A DNA stretch of 64,000 nucleotides from Lineus longissimus (lineage: Eukaryota; Nemertea; Pilidiophora; Heteronemertea; Lineidae), in the NCBI RefSeq assembly GCF_910592395.1, contig NC_088326.1, positions 9,617,001-9,681,000 of the forward strand. The letters run 5' to 3'. The notes beneath the pieces are model-generated. The model saw only the letters and a list, made by a program, of their open reading frames with translations. It had not been told where the DNA came from and did not search any database. The position numbers and the translations under genes are program-made. Positions 25,598 through 34,386 of the stretch are shown here, in pieces; the first letter of the stretch is position 1, and the number at the start of each line of letters is the position of its first letter.

Positions 25598-25985
25598 AAT
25601 AATAATAATAATAATACGAGTCTTATATAGCGCAGTATCCAACCATTAACTGGCCGCTCAAAGCGCTTGATAGGCCTCTTTAAAAAGCAAATGTTTCAAT
25701 TGTCCCTTGAAAGATAACAGAGAGATAACAGAGAGCTGCAGTTCCTAACAGTTGAAGGAAGTTTGTGCCACAGCTGAGGGGTTCGAATTGAAAATGCTCT
25801 ACCACCGACTGACATGACATTGGCCTTTGGGATAGACAGAAGAATGGCCGATGAAGAGCGCAGAGTTCGAGAAACGGTATGAACGGTGAGAAGTTTTGAA
25901 AGGTACTGGGGAGAAAGTTGGTAAAGACACTTGTAAGTAAGAAGGAGAACCTTGTACTTGATGCGCTGTTGCACTTTTAATCAAA
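25598..25985 (-). mobile_element. 5'-truncated LINE 3' end, frameshifted (copy 1)
   Basis: On the minus strand, the frame 25974-25696 resembles the extreme C-terminus of non-LTR retrotransposon reverse transcriptases (lead Y-K-V-L-L-L-T-Y-K, then Y-L-S-x-L-L, a run of serines, A-F-S-I and L-W-x-K-L-P). It is followed by a short 3' UTR and an ATT-type microsatellite tail (25598-25616). An 11-bp tandem duplication (AGATAACAGAG) shifts the frame in this copy; copy 2 lacks it and reads on to the family's usual ending. Confidence 0.72.
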
Positions 25986-28815
25986 GACAGGTTACCACGA
26001 TCGTTTGTATCTTTTGTTTTTCAGCCATGCAATATAGATACAATATTTTCCGATGAAAGCGCAGAAGGCAAAGCGGTTTTTTACGCGCCAACAAGCGTGA
26101 CTGGACACCTCTCCTTTTTGAATGATGATAACGCCATGAATGGCGCTTGATAATAAGCCTTATGTGCAGTATACTAGTTTCAGCCTCTTCAAAGATCGAG
26201 ACTCAGTCTTTAACTATACCATCCCGATCCAGCGAAATGAGGCGGAATGCGCACGGCCGAATTATGAGCTACACAGGCCCATATAAACATATCTAAATAT
26301 CACCTGTCATCGAAATAGAAATGTTCACAAAGTCTGTTAAATGAATTAAGACAACATCATTCTAGTTGATTAAAATTGGAATAAATAATCTCCATCACCT
26401 TTATGTTGATGTTTGCAAGATGTAGGTCATCCCGAAATTAGTCTTTTGTCTCAAGAAACATGGAAAACTTTCAAAACATTTTGGAATTCCTCAGACTCAT
26501 GTAATGGGTATCTGGATCCGGTATCACCGAAAAGCATGCACGCTCTAGTTTTTGAATATAACCAAGCATAAATGTAATCCATACTTGAAAAACTGTTAAA
26601 TAGATTCCCCTCTGATGATAGTCACAGCCAATTCAATGCCATATAATAGAATGTGATCAAGGCTTATGGAATATCAAATTGACAGCAGGACACTCTATTT
26701 GGACAAACATTGCTTTTTCTTACCGCTATACTTCGTCATATATTGACATAATCATGGTTCTGCATCCTTTGAATTAAAACGATTTTACGAGCTTTGATCA
26801 ATAATTCAATAAACCTTACCAATGAATCCAGTTTTCAGTAAAAAGAATCTATCAATACCAATACTGGTCATGCCTCAATCCCGTTTTGTTTTCCCTGTGC
26901 ATAAGGTGAAGGATTGGAAATATCGGGTCTAAAACATTAGTTGCCGACTGGAGAAAGGAACTGCCAGTGTTGACCTATTTCAAGCAACCTGACGTGACAG
27001 ACTTGAGGTTTGCCTAATTGTACTTCCCCTTGACTGATGGAGATGTTTTGAAACTGGATTTAGAGGTACATGTATACACTATATCGAAAGTTCTGACTAG
27101 TAGCTGGACAACTTCAATGCACCCGCTCGGATATGGGCCGACAAGGACGAAATACCTTCCAAATCAACCATCCCAATATATGTTGTAATGTGTCACTGGT
27201 TTGATAAATGCTCGAGTTTCTCACTCACTCCTAACGTTCAGCCAGATCTTTACAGAGTGCACATTTCTAGGCCCGTAATGGGGTAATGTTAAGGCCTTTT
27301 ATAATCATCTGGTAATTGAATGTGAATAGCAACAGTTGTAGGCGAAAAGTGAATGGAGTTTAGATATTGATTACGGCATACCGTGGCATTGCCTTTAGCC
27401 CCATTTACACGGTGGGGGTTCGATCCAGATCGAGACCTGTTCGGTTCAACACGCACCGTGTAAATCGGATTTTAAATAGCCCGAACCGACCTTGAACAGC
27501 CTTAAGCGAACCGACCCGAGACTCGCCAAATAGCGCAGTCTCGGGTTGGTTCAGGAGCATTAGGCGGGTTAAGGCGGGTTCGCGCTGTCGTGTAAATGCG
27601 AACCGACCAAGTAGGTTTGAATCTGTGTGTTTTATGTGTACATTGTATAGCGATGAGTCGTGTTCTACATCTGAGATAAGTGTGCGTATGTAACCATGTG
27701 TATCCTATAATATCCATCAGTTGATAGGGCCTGTACAATTAACATATTGCAAGGGAAGTTCATGGACACTAGCTACATGTAGTTCATAGACACTTTATAC
27801 ATTTTGAGATCCGAAGATTCGCCAAACTGGTCTTTAAATTGTACGTGCAGTCGAAGCTGTGACAGGGAGGATGCAATGGCCGATAAAATATCGATTTTTC
27901 TGAGTAGAACGTGAGCACGTACCCGCCAACGCCACCATCGACCACGGCACGAACGAACCGTGCAATCTGTTAATGGAAACGTTTGTGGAATAGGAAGTGA
28001 CTAGGCAGCCGACATCTAGGTAATATCGCCCTTAATAATGCCAATGGTCTTTTCACATTGCACTGTATATTTTAAAGGAAATCGGTGAACATGTCTGAAA
28101 CATTTCAAAGTTATTCATGAGACGAACTTGAATTAGATAACACCATCGTCCTGCGCGTTCTCGAGCTTCCAAGCCGGAGAAAATCATCTCGACGTGCGAT
28201 CTGGTGATTCGGTTCAGTCAGTCAGCCTGTTTTCTTTTTGGCTCGTTGGGGGTAGGATTTGGCGATAGTGTTTCCTAAACCAAAGTCGTCTATGCGTCGG
28301 AATTTTCCTTCGAGATAGATAACAGTACTCACCTTTCGGCTAGCGGTCAAGAGGTTCCTGGCTCGATCCATACTACAGTCGGCATGACACTCTAGGAAGG
28401 TATCAATGTTTAACTTGCCTAATTTCAGTAATTTTTATGCTTTTGTTTAATGTTTGTAGCACTGACTGAACAGCTTCAATTGGCTCTACTCAAAATTTCT
28501 TGAACACGACCGACCGAGGTTAAATGATAAACTTTGACATAATCAAGTTATAGTAATAAATCCAAAGCTTTCATTTCAATTCTTTAAAGAGTGCATGCTT
28601 CTTCGCCCATTGCAAATGCATTCGTCACATGAACTCAATCAACATGCATCAGGTTCAATGTGGCGCTGTCATCTACCTTACTATTGAGTAGTTCGCTACA
28701 TTTTCCGACCAGGTTAAACATATCAAGGGATGTTATATCATCAATACCGATTACCGGGTTCTCTCCGGTTTGAAACGCACGCATAGCTGCGGTCAACTAT
28801 TCCATTCGAGCATAG
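25986..28815. other. Non-coding stretch with a small inverted repeat
   Basis: No exon recognised. At 27403-27414 and 27454-27465 the 12-mers ATTTACACGGTG and CACCGTGTAAAT form a perfect inverted pair, with a related CGTGTAAAT near 27588. This may be a degenerate MITE. The equivalent repeat in copy 2 starts at 60015. Confidence 0.45.
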
Positions 28816-29079
28816 ATTATGTCTGGCGCGGCTGGTGGTAGTCGATCACAATTCAAAAAGGTTGTCTTTGATTGGGGTGTAATCCAACCGGATTTAGGAG
28901 CCCAAGATGTTATTTCACTATTGGCCTGCGCTTTCCTTTGTATTCACCCAGGCTGCTCAACACTAACTGTTCTGCTCGACGATGCGCGCTTTATCTGCCA
29001 AATGAGTAGAAAGAAGGGAACGTGTATGGAGAAGGAGGAGGCTTTTATGAATCCAGGTTCACGGATGTATCAGAAAAAG
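28816..29079 (+). CDS. PAN/Apple-like domain exon (gene A, copy 1)
   Basis: Bounded by CGAGCATAG and AAAAAG/GTGATA, it is exactly 88 codons, phase 0 at both ends. The product shows a PAN-like pattern: V-I-S-L-L-A-C-A-F-L-C, then G-C-S, a later F-I-C-Q and K-G-T-C, and an ending A-F-M-N-P-G-S-R-M-Y. PAN modules mediate extracellular protein or carbohydrate binding. It is in phase with the terminal exon at 29672, 592 bp downstream. The single difference from copy 2 changes Met to Leu. The donor GTGATA is a weak match. A start at the internal ATG 28819 is possible if this is instead a first exon, but the residues there are not a signal peptide. Confidence 0.62.
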
Positions 29080-29671
29080 GTGATACATTTGTATCAAATT
29101 TTAGTCATATAAAACCAGATAACTCCACCCCGAACCAGTCAATTAATATTCACCATCACTTATAATTATGACCTGCTTATTTCTGGTTGGTTGATGCATG
29201 AAATAAGACGTAAGAAGGCTGTCGAAATCAACACTGACCAGCCTTTGTTAATGAAAACATTTGTAGAAATTCTATCAATGGCATTTTTTTAAGACATTTC
29301 TAGTTTCATTGATTTTCATAAGATTTCTTACAGAAATGTTTGCCTGTGTGGACAAGTTTATAATTGAACCACGGCAAAGAGCGTAGATGATATTAAGTAC
29401 AACAGTTTTTATTCGATATGCAGGCTGCGAATGACCATCGAATGCATTCGGGTGCATCCGAATTGGGACGGTGGTAGATGTCATTCTAACGCCATTCGAA
29501 TAACCTGACTGTGAATATTATGAGTGAACCTGAATATAAAATGTTACGACACGCACGTTCTGTTCGGCGAAATATTGACAAGGGTTGTTTACTCGAACTA
29601 TCACACAACAGACAACCAATAACCAATTGTCAACAGTTACATTCATAACATTATGCTTAAATTACTAATAG

Positions 29672-30661
29672 GAAATATACACGATAGTATATAAAGGTTA
29701 TGCTAGGGTGTCGTTTATACCCAAATTTACAGTATATAAAGGTGATAGTTGGCATTTTGATCAGCATTATGGCAGAATACTTATGCTGAAGACGCCAAAG
29801 ATTACACCATACTTCTATGTTTTGGTTTACAAAATGACTGATGATCATTATAGACTAGTGTACAGAACTAAGTTCTATAAGGACGTGTCTGCTTGGAATC
29901 CTTTGCTTGACTACAAGCAGTTTACTGCATTCTTTTACGGACCTAAAGGGCAGAGGGGACGTTTCATTTTCTATGATATTACGAAAGGCATTTTCCTGGG
30001 AACACTTGTCGCTCCAAAAACAGAAAGTTGTTACACTGTTGGACCGAGCATACAAGCTCAAATAGGATTTCAGGAGAAGGTGGTAGTCTCGTGTAATTTT
30101 AAAGGTCGTACAAAAGCAACGTTTTACAACACAAAAAGAGTTAATAATAAAAATGGGAGTTTTCAACTTATCCTTTGTAAAGGCGTTTCTCTGCCTATCA
30201 ATGGACCACCTGGTCCTATCATAATTAGTAGAGATGTCTACACCATTCAGGTAATTAATAGACGGGTACATATGGTTGTATATCAGAAAGAAGACATAAG
30301 CAATCCTGTCGTTTATTTGATTAAACAAACACGTTTAGAACGATACTGCCGAGTTTCGTCAAGTTTTTCACTAGAACCAAACTCCCGACTAGTTTTTCAA
30401 CTGTGTTTTCCTGGACCACATGGCAATGCGATGGAGAGGACCTTTGTTCCACGAAACGGTTTATTAAGGAACGGTTCCGGTAAAATAACCTTTTCTGAAA
30501 TGACTCCGTCTTTTCATCCTCTAACCAATGACGGTGACAGCAAACATTTTAGATTCAGCCCACCGGATGGTTCCTTAATTCATCTAATACGATATCAAAG
30601 AAAATCAGCTGAGTCGAAAGAATATCTCATGTCAGCTGTTGTATATAAAAGACAGCAGTAG
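29672..30661 (+). CDS. Terminal exon, orphan C-terminal domain (gene A, copy 1)
   Basis: The frame is open from right after TACTAATAG to TAG at 30659-30661, 329 codons, without an ATG near its start, so it is read as a last exon in phase 0 after the PAN-like exon. The product is basic and aromatic, with a glycine-bearing motif Y-D-I-T-x-G-x-x-L-G-T-L-V-x-P that recurs in related form (Y-D-F-T-T-G-x-x-V-G-R-L-I-x-P) in the terminal exon at 32008. No transmembrane segment or catalytic motif is seen. Against copy 2, I count eight base changes from 29708 on: six silent and two amino-acid changes (Gly/Val and Cys/Tyr), which suggests the protein is maintained. I do not recognise the family. The antisense frame at 29855-30328 is a shadow. 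Confidence 0.72.
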   Translation, partial: EIYTIVYKGYARVSFIPKFTVYKGDSWHFDQHYGRILMLKTPKITPYFYVLVYKMTDDHYRLVYRTKFYKDVSAWNPLLDYKQFTAFFYGPKGQRGRFIFYDITKGIFLGTLVAPKTESCYTVGPSIQAQIGFQEKVVVSCNFKGRTKATFYNTKRVNNKNGSFQLILCKGVSLPINGPPGPIIISRDVYTIQVINRRVHMVVYQKEDISNPVVYLIKQTRLERYCRVSSSFSLEPNSRLVFQLCFPGPHGNAMERTFVPRNGLLRNGSGKITFSEMTPSFHPLTNDGDSKHFRFSPPDGSLIHLIRYQRKSAESKEYLMSAVVYKRQQ

Positions 30662-31090
30662 GGTGGCCCGCACAGAAAATGTGTCCTTCACACAATGGAT
30701 ACACATTATAATTATATTGTGCAAGGGAAACGTTTCCTGTGCCATAAACCATGAAATGTCCCCGTAGTTGAAATTTGGCGAATTCACTCATGTTCAGTTG
30801 GCACTAAACTAAATATCGCGTTTTCTGCAGGAATTTAATACCTTTTGTCGCCCAGTGGTTGATGCATCACAGTTCAAAAATTTGCCTATTTTCAGTTTTG
30901 GTAGTGAATTAGAAAATAGTTCTCGTTAATAATCGTCTTACGATGAGTGATTGATTACTCAGTGGCTTTTGACCAATTGTTATATATACAAGTTAATCAA
31001 TTACAAACTCATAGACGACTTTATTCGGTCTGGTTAGTCCACAATATGCTCAATTTCATCTAATTAAATGGTGCCACACGAGTGTGCATA

Positions 31091-31916
31091 TGGCAAGCGG
31101 AGTGTCCAGTAATTAAAAAAACCTAGATTTATTCAAAAAACCTGGTTTTTTACCTAATAAACCTTGTTTCTATCCACAAATGTCAAGTTTAACAAATAAA
31201 CTTGGTTTCATTCCCTAAAATACAACTTAGTTTTTTGCAATAAAACCTGGTTTTATTGTAAAAATGTAGGTTGTTTTGAATAACTGGACAAACGGCGTGC
31301 AAAAACCTACTTTCTATCGAGAAACTTGTATTTTCTACCTCGCCCCATGTACACAAATCCGCGATGTTATCGGGACGAGGATGGGCAACCTCGGCACCAC
31401 GTGGTACTAAAGCTGCATTGCACTGCACTCTGTACACTAGTTAGTGAGACCCTAACCTCATCCCAGATAACTCAATGTAGGTAGGATCGAAGGTTTAAAA
31501 ATGTGAGTTTTCTAATAAACCAGGTTTATTAAAAAAAACTAGGTTTATTAGTAATAAACTTAGTTTTTTAAAATAAACTAGGTTGTTTTGGTAATTAACC
31601 TTGTTTTATTGAATAAATGAACATTTCTGTACAGAAACTTATATTTTATACGCTTATGTGGCAAAAAACCAAGTTTTTTAGGTAATAAAACCAGGTTTTT
31701 TAGCATAAAATGTTAGTTTCTGTTAAAAAACCTAGTTTATTAGGAAAGAAAGTAAAAAAGCTTGGTTTTCTTAAAGAAACTCGGTTTATTAGCTAATAAA
31801 CAAGGTTGTTTTAAAAAACCTATATTTTTTCCAAATAAACTTAGTTTATAAGGTAAAAAAACAGTTTTTAAAAAATAAATCTAGGTTTTTTTAATTACTG
31901 GACACTCCGCTTGCCA
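31091..31916. mobile_element. 826-bp TIR element filled with AAACCTGGTTT-type palindromes
   Basis: The ends are perfect inverted repeats of at least 43 bp starting TGGCAAGCGGAGTGTCCAGT, flanked on both sides by TA, as expected for Tc1/mariner-type insertion. The interior is two blocks of 15-25-bp units centred on the palindrome AAACC(T/A)(A/G)GTTT, with spacers of A/T runs, separated by about 200 bp of unrelated sequence (about 31290-31495). No coding capacity. The left part of the second copy starts at 63703. Confidence 0.85.
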
Positions 31917-32007
31917 TATTATGTGCAACGTTCTTTGGGTATTGTTTTTCAAATAAAAACATCCCCACAACAAATCATTTTCGAATAAATTTCATTTTTC
32001 TTCATAG

Positions 32008-32778
32008 ACGATTAGCATTCTTAAATATCGTTTAGTTCAATTCTTGCCTTTCTTACCACCAATAAAAACGGAAAGGAATAGTTTTATAGTCCAAATGCAT
32101 GCCACATTTCCTTTGCTTTTGGTAAGCTATCGTGAACAGCCGGTGCCTTGGAAGCGATTAATTTTCTATAGAACCGATGCTACTTTTCGCCGCCATGCGC
32201 ACAGCTCGCGGGTAAGATACAATATGTCTTACTATCATGGATCAGGCAGGCAATATGTCACAACAGTCTCCAAGTACATAATTTCGCTGCCTCTCAAGGT
32301 GTCACATGGTCAACATAATGTTTGCCGTGGTGATGGAAAGATATACGATTTTACGACAGGCAAACATGTTGGGCGTCTCATAATTCCAGCTGAAGAGAAG
32401 GAAATATGTAGGATTGCATTCAGCGTTGATCTGGCTACAATCGCTTATTATACGATTCTTCATTCAAGAAAATTGTGGCGGCTGACTCTGTATAATGTAC
32501 AGTGGGAATTCGAGAATAACGAATGGATATGTACAATGTTACATAATTACACTGTCTACAACTACCTTCCTTTGGTTAGAGGAGCAAAGCTAGTCATCAG
32601 CGAACTGCGACCTTTATTTGAATATGGCGCTGCTTTTCACTTAGGATTTCCAGATTCTCTAAATCTCATGTTTTTTCCTGATATACGCATTAGAACAGCA
32701 CCGCAGAAGTATCACACACTGTTAATAAAAGGCCACCCGATACATCTATGGACGAATTACAAAAGTCGAATATCCCTT
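32008..32778 (+). pseudogene. 5' part of a host terminal exon interrupted by the Polinton
   Basis: After TTTTTCTTCATAG (acceptor at 32006-32007) the frame is open in phase 0 for 257 codons up to the first copy of the 6-bp target duplication TCCCTT (32773-32778). The reading frame of 46362-46649 continues it exactly, so before the insertion this was one 352-codon exon of the same type as 29672-30661. It shares with that exon a Y-D-x-T-x-G-x-x-[VL]-G-x-L motif. As it stands, the frame runs into the element's TIR and stops at 32883. The loss looks recent: I see no other lesion in either half. Upstream exons were not identified; it might be an alternative last exon of gene A. Confidence 0.8.
32773..32778. 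repeat. Target-site duplication, left
   Basis: TCCCTT, identical to 46356-46361. Six-base duplications are the Polinton signature. Confidence 0.95.
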
Positions 32779-32924
32779 AGTAGTGTAATAATGGGCATTC
32801 TAACTCAAGCTCAAATCCCAGTCAAAATCTCCAAGTCAAATCCCAGTCAACACGTTCACAAAAGAGTCTCAGTCAAATCCTAGTCTAAATAGTTTCTAGT
32901 CAAACTTCAGTCAAGTCACAAATC

Positions 32925-33046
32925 ATCCAAATCATCCAAATTATCAAAATTATCAAAATTATCAAAATCATCCAAATCATCCAAATTATCAAAATTATCA
33001 AAATCATCCAAATCATCCAAATTATCAAAATTATCAAAATTATCAA
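32925..33046. repeat. Short tandem repeats inside the left TIR
   Basis: Alternating AAATCATCC and AAATTATCA units. The hydrophobic frame read antisense through it (32900-33097) is low-complexity and not taken as a gene. Confidence 0.85.
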
Positions 33047-33080
33047 AATGACAAAAATTACAAAATTTACAAAAATGACA

Positions 33081-33119
33081 AAACGTCTACTTAACAAAAA
33101 TTATTTTCTTGTAAATAAA
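33081..33119 (+). promoter_or_regulatory. Upstream motif of the TIR-borne gene
   Basis: AAACGTCTACTTAAC begins 39 bases before the ATG and is followed by an A/T tract ending TAAATAAA at the start codon. The same arrangement precedes 33798 (from 33759) and, with small changes, the polymerase gene (from 34351). Confidence 0.65.
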
Positions 33120-33422
33120 ATGAACAACTTTCCGTCAAACGAAGAACTTGAATCAAGAGTCACAGAGTCAACAGATTATCTAAAATTTAAAGATCTTCCA
33201 GTGAACAAATGGTACAAAATCAACTCATTCAGAAGTATAAGCACAAAAATAGGAGAATCAACACTCCTTGAACTTGAAGACTCAGAATCTAAAGAGTTGA
33301 CAGTGTGGGCGACGAGTGTCATCAAACAAAAAATAAATCTTGATCACAATTATATAAGATTCACAGGAATCAAGGAGACCAAACAGGGTAAAAAGTTTTA
33401 TGGATTTAACCTCTTGGAATAA
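33120..33422 (+). CDS. TIR-borne small protein, 100 aa (left copy)
   Basis: Start chosen at the ATG directly after TAAATAAA rather than at the longer upstream frame, which reads through low-complexity repeats. The product has a conserved core L-P-V-N-K-W-Y-K-I-N, then a T-K-I-G-E-S strand and a final I-R-F-T-G-I-K. This layout (short, beta-rich, with a T-K-x-G turn) is seen in small uncharacterised proteins of invertebrate virus-like elements. An OB-fold, single-strand nucleic-acid-binding role is my guess only. It is a paralogue of the next two frames and has an identical protein in the right TIR, so the element carries it twice. The position inside the TIR means it is copied or homogenised with the ends. 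Confidence 0.75.
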   Translation: MNNFPSNEELESRVTESTDYLKFKDLPVNKWYKINSFRSISTKIGESTLLELEDSESKELTVWATSVIKQKINLDHNYIRFTGIKETKQGKKFYGFNLLE

Positions 33423-33462
33423 TGACTAAACCTATATCTAAAGAAAATAAAAACATAATAAA

Positions 33463-33729
33463 ATGAGAGAAGTATATGTCAATTGGAGAAATCTTCCTGA
33501 TAATACTTGGTATAAGATTGATAGATTGGACTATTTATCAATAACAGATAAGTATGATTTTTTACTATTTTTATATCCCAGAGATGATAAAAAAACTTTG
33601 TATATTGTAAGACTGACAAAACGAATTAAGGATAAAATTTTAGACCTGGGTGATATAAGCCCTCTTCTAGACGATGATGTCTTCATTTACAAAAAAGACA
33701 ATGATATGAGTCAACATTGGATTTTTTAA
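33463..33729 (+). CDS. Paralogue of the TIR-borne protein, 88 aa
   Basis: Opens with M-R-E-V-Y-V-N-W and contains L-P-D-N-T-W-Y-K-I-D, aligning with L-P-V-N-K-W-Y-K-I-N of the TIR protein; the ending F-I-Y-K-K-D parallels F-T-G-I-K. It starts at the inner border of the left TIR, after ACATAATAAA, 40 bp after the TIR gene stops. No catalytic motif seen. Function unknown; duplicate members suggest dosage or divergence within the element. Confidence 0.68.
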   Translation: MREVYVNWRNLPDNTWYKIDRLDYLSITDKYDFLLFLYPRDDKKTLYIVRLTKRIKDKILDLGDISPLLDDDVFIYKKDNDMSQHWIF

Positions 33730-33797
33730 ATAAAAAAGAACAACTTGATTAATTTAAAAAACGTCTACTTAACAAAAATTATTTTCTTGTAAATAAA

Positions 33798-34051
33798 ATG
33801 AACGAAGTATATGTCAATTGGAAAAATCTTCCTGATAATACCTGGTATAAAATTGAAAAAATAGATATTCTATCATCAACTGATAAGTATGCTTTTTTAC
33901 TATCGTTAATACCCAGAGATAAAAAACCTTGTACAGTGTAATATTACCAAAAGAAATAAAGGAAAATATTTTAGATTTGGGTCCTCATGATGAAGATGAG
34001 GTCTTCATTTACAAAAAAGATGATGATATTTCTCAACATTGGATTTTTTAA
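33798..34051 (+). pseudogene. Third paralogue, broken by a frameshift
   Basis: Preceded by the same AAACGTCTACTTAAC...TAAATAAA leader as the TIR gene, and starts M-N-E-V-Y-V-N-W like the 33463 gene. After about 47 codons it hits TAA at 33939-33941. The homologous continuation (ending in the same S-Q-H-W-I-F) is present in another frame to 34051, so one base has been lost or gained near 33925-33938. It is the only clearly damaged gene in the element. Confidence 0.75.
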
Positions 34052-34350
34052 AAACATTAAAAAACTTTTCCTTATAATAAATGAACCCTCATCCATGATG
34101 ATTTTCACAAATTCTCATGGGTGTGGTGAACCCTAAGTTCTAGATTTTCGCTCAAGTGAGGATTAACTAGAATTTTAAATTTCACTAAAGATCTGATTTC
34201 AAAATACGTTTAATTGGTTTGTTTGAGAAATATTTTGCTTTCAACTTTTACATCAGTGGATGATGGTTGTCTCCATTTGGAATCTTATAATCAAAAACTT
34301 GATTATAAAATGACTTATTGAAACCGAAACTAAAAAAAGGGGAATTCCCT
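34052..34350. other. Element non-coding region before the polymerase gene
   Basis: About 300 bp with no gene. A TAAATG occurs near 34079, but the frame there closes after a few codons. Confidence 0.5.
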
Positions 34351-34386
34351 AAACGTATACTTAACATAAAACTTTTTCATAAATAA
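34351..34386 (+). promoter_or_regulatory. Upstream motif of the polymerase gene
   Basis: AAACGTATACTTAAC begins 36 bases before the ATG, followed by CATAAATAA touching the start codon. Matches the leaders at 33081 and 33759. Confidence 0.65.

Larger units (their letters stand above)
18308..31397. repeat. Large duplicated segment, copy 1
   Basis: Collinear with 51597-64000 in the same orientation, with few substitutions. Similarity starts at CCTGATGGGCTGTTCATC in both copies; 31397 is the position matching the window end. Differences specific to this copy are a tandem duplication of about 80 bp near 18390-18525, a 566-bp insertion at 24014-24579 and an 11-bp duplication near 25710-25731. The true right end is unknown because copy 2 is cut by the window. 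Confidence 0.96.
32779..33463 (+). repeat. Polinton left terminal inverted repeat
   Basis: Matches the reverse complement of 45672-46355. It contains an outer non-coding part, a block of 9-10-bp repeats (AAATCATCC/AAATTATCA, about 32925-33046) and a complete 100-codon gene. The similarity ends at ACATAATAAA. Confidence 0.95.

Noticed and set aside
27415-27430. tRNA B-box-like GGTTCGATCC
   Set aside because: One base short of the consensus, no A box at the right distance and no cloverleaf; it lies in an inverted repeat.
28340-28380. tRNA-derived SINE head (CTAGCGGTCAAGAGG followed by GGCTCGATCC)
   Set aside because: A- and B-box-like blocks are too close together and the rest of a SINE is missing; at best a deleted fragment.
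29855-30328. 157-codon antisense frame under the terminal exon
   Set aside because: Shadow of the sense frame; present in copy 2 only because the sense exon is conserved.
32900-33097. 65-codon hydrophobic frame antisense in the TIR
   Set aside because: Pure product of the ATCATCC/ATTATCA tandem repeats, repeating Ile-Ile-Leu and Ile-Trp-Met.
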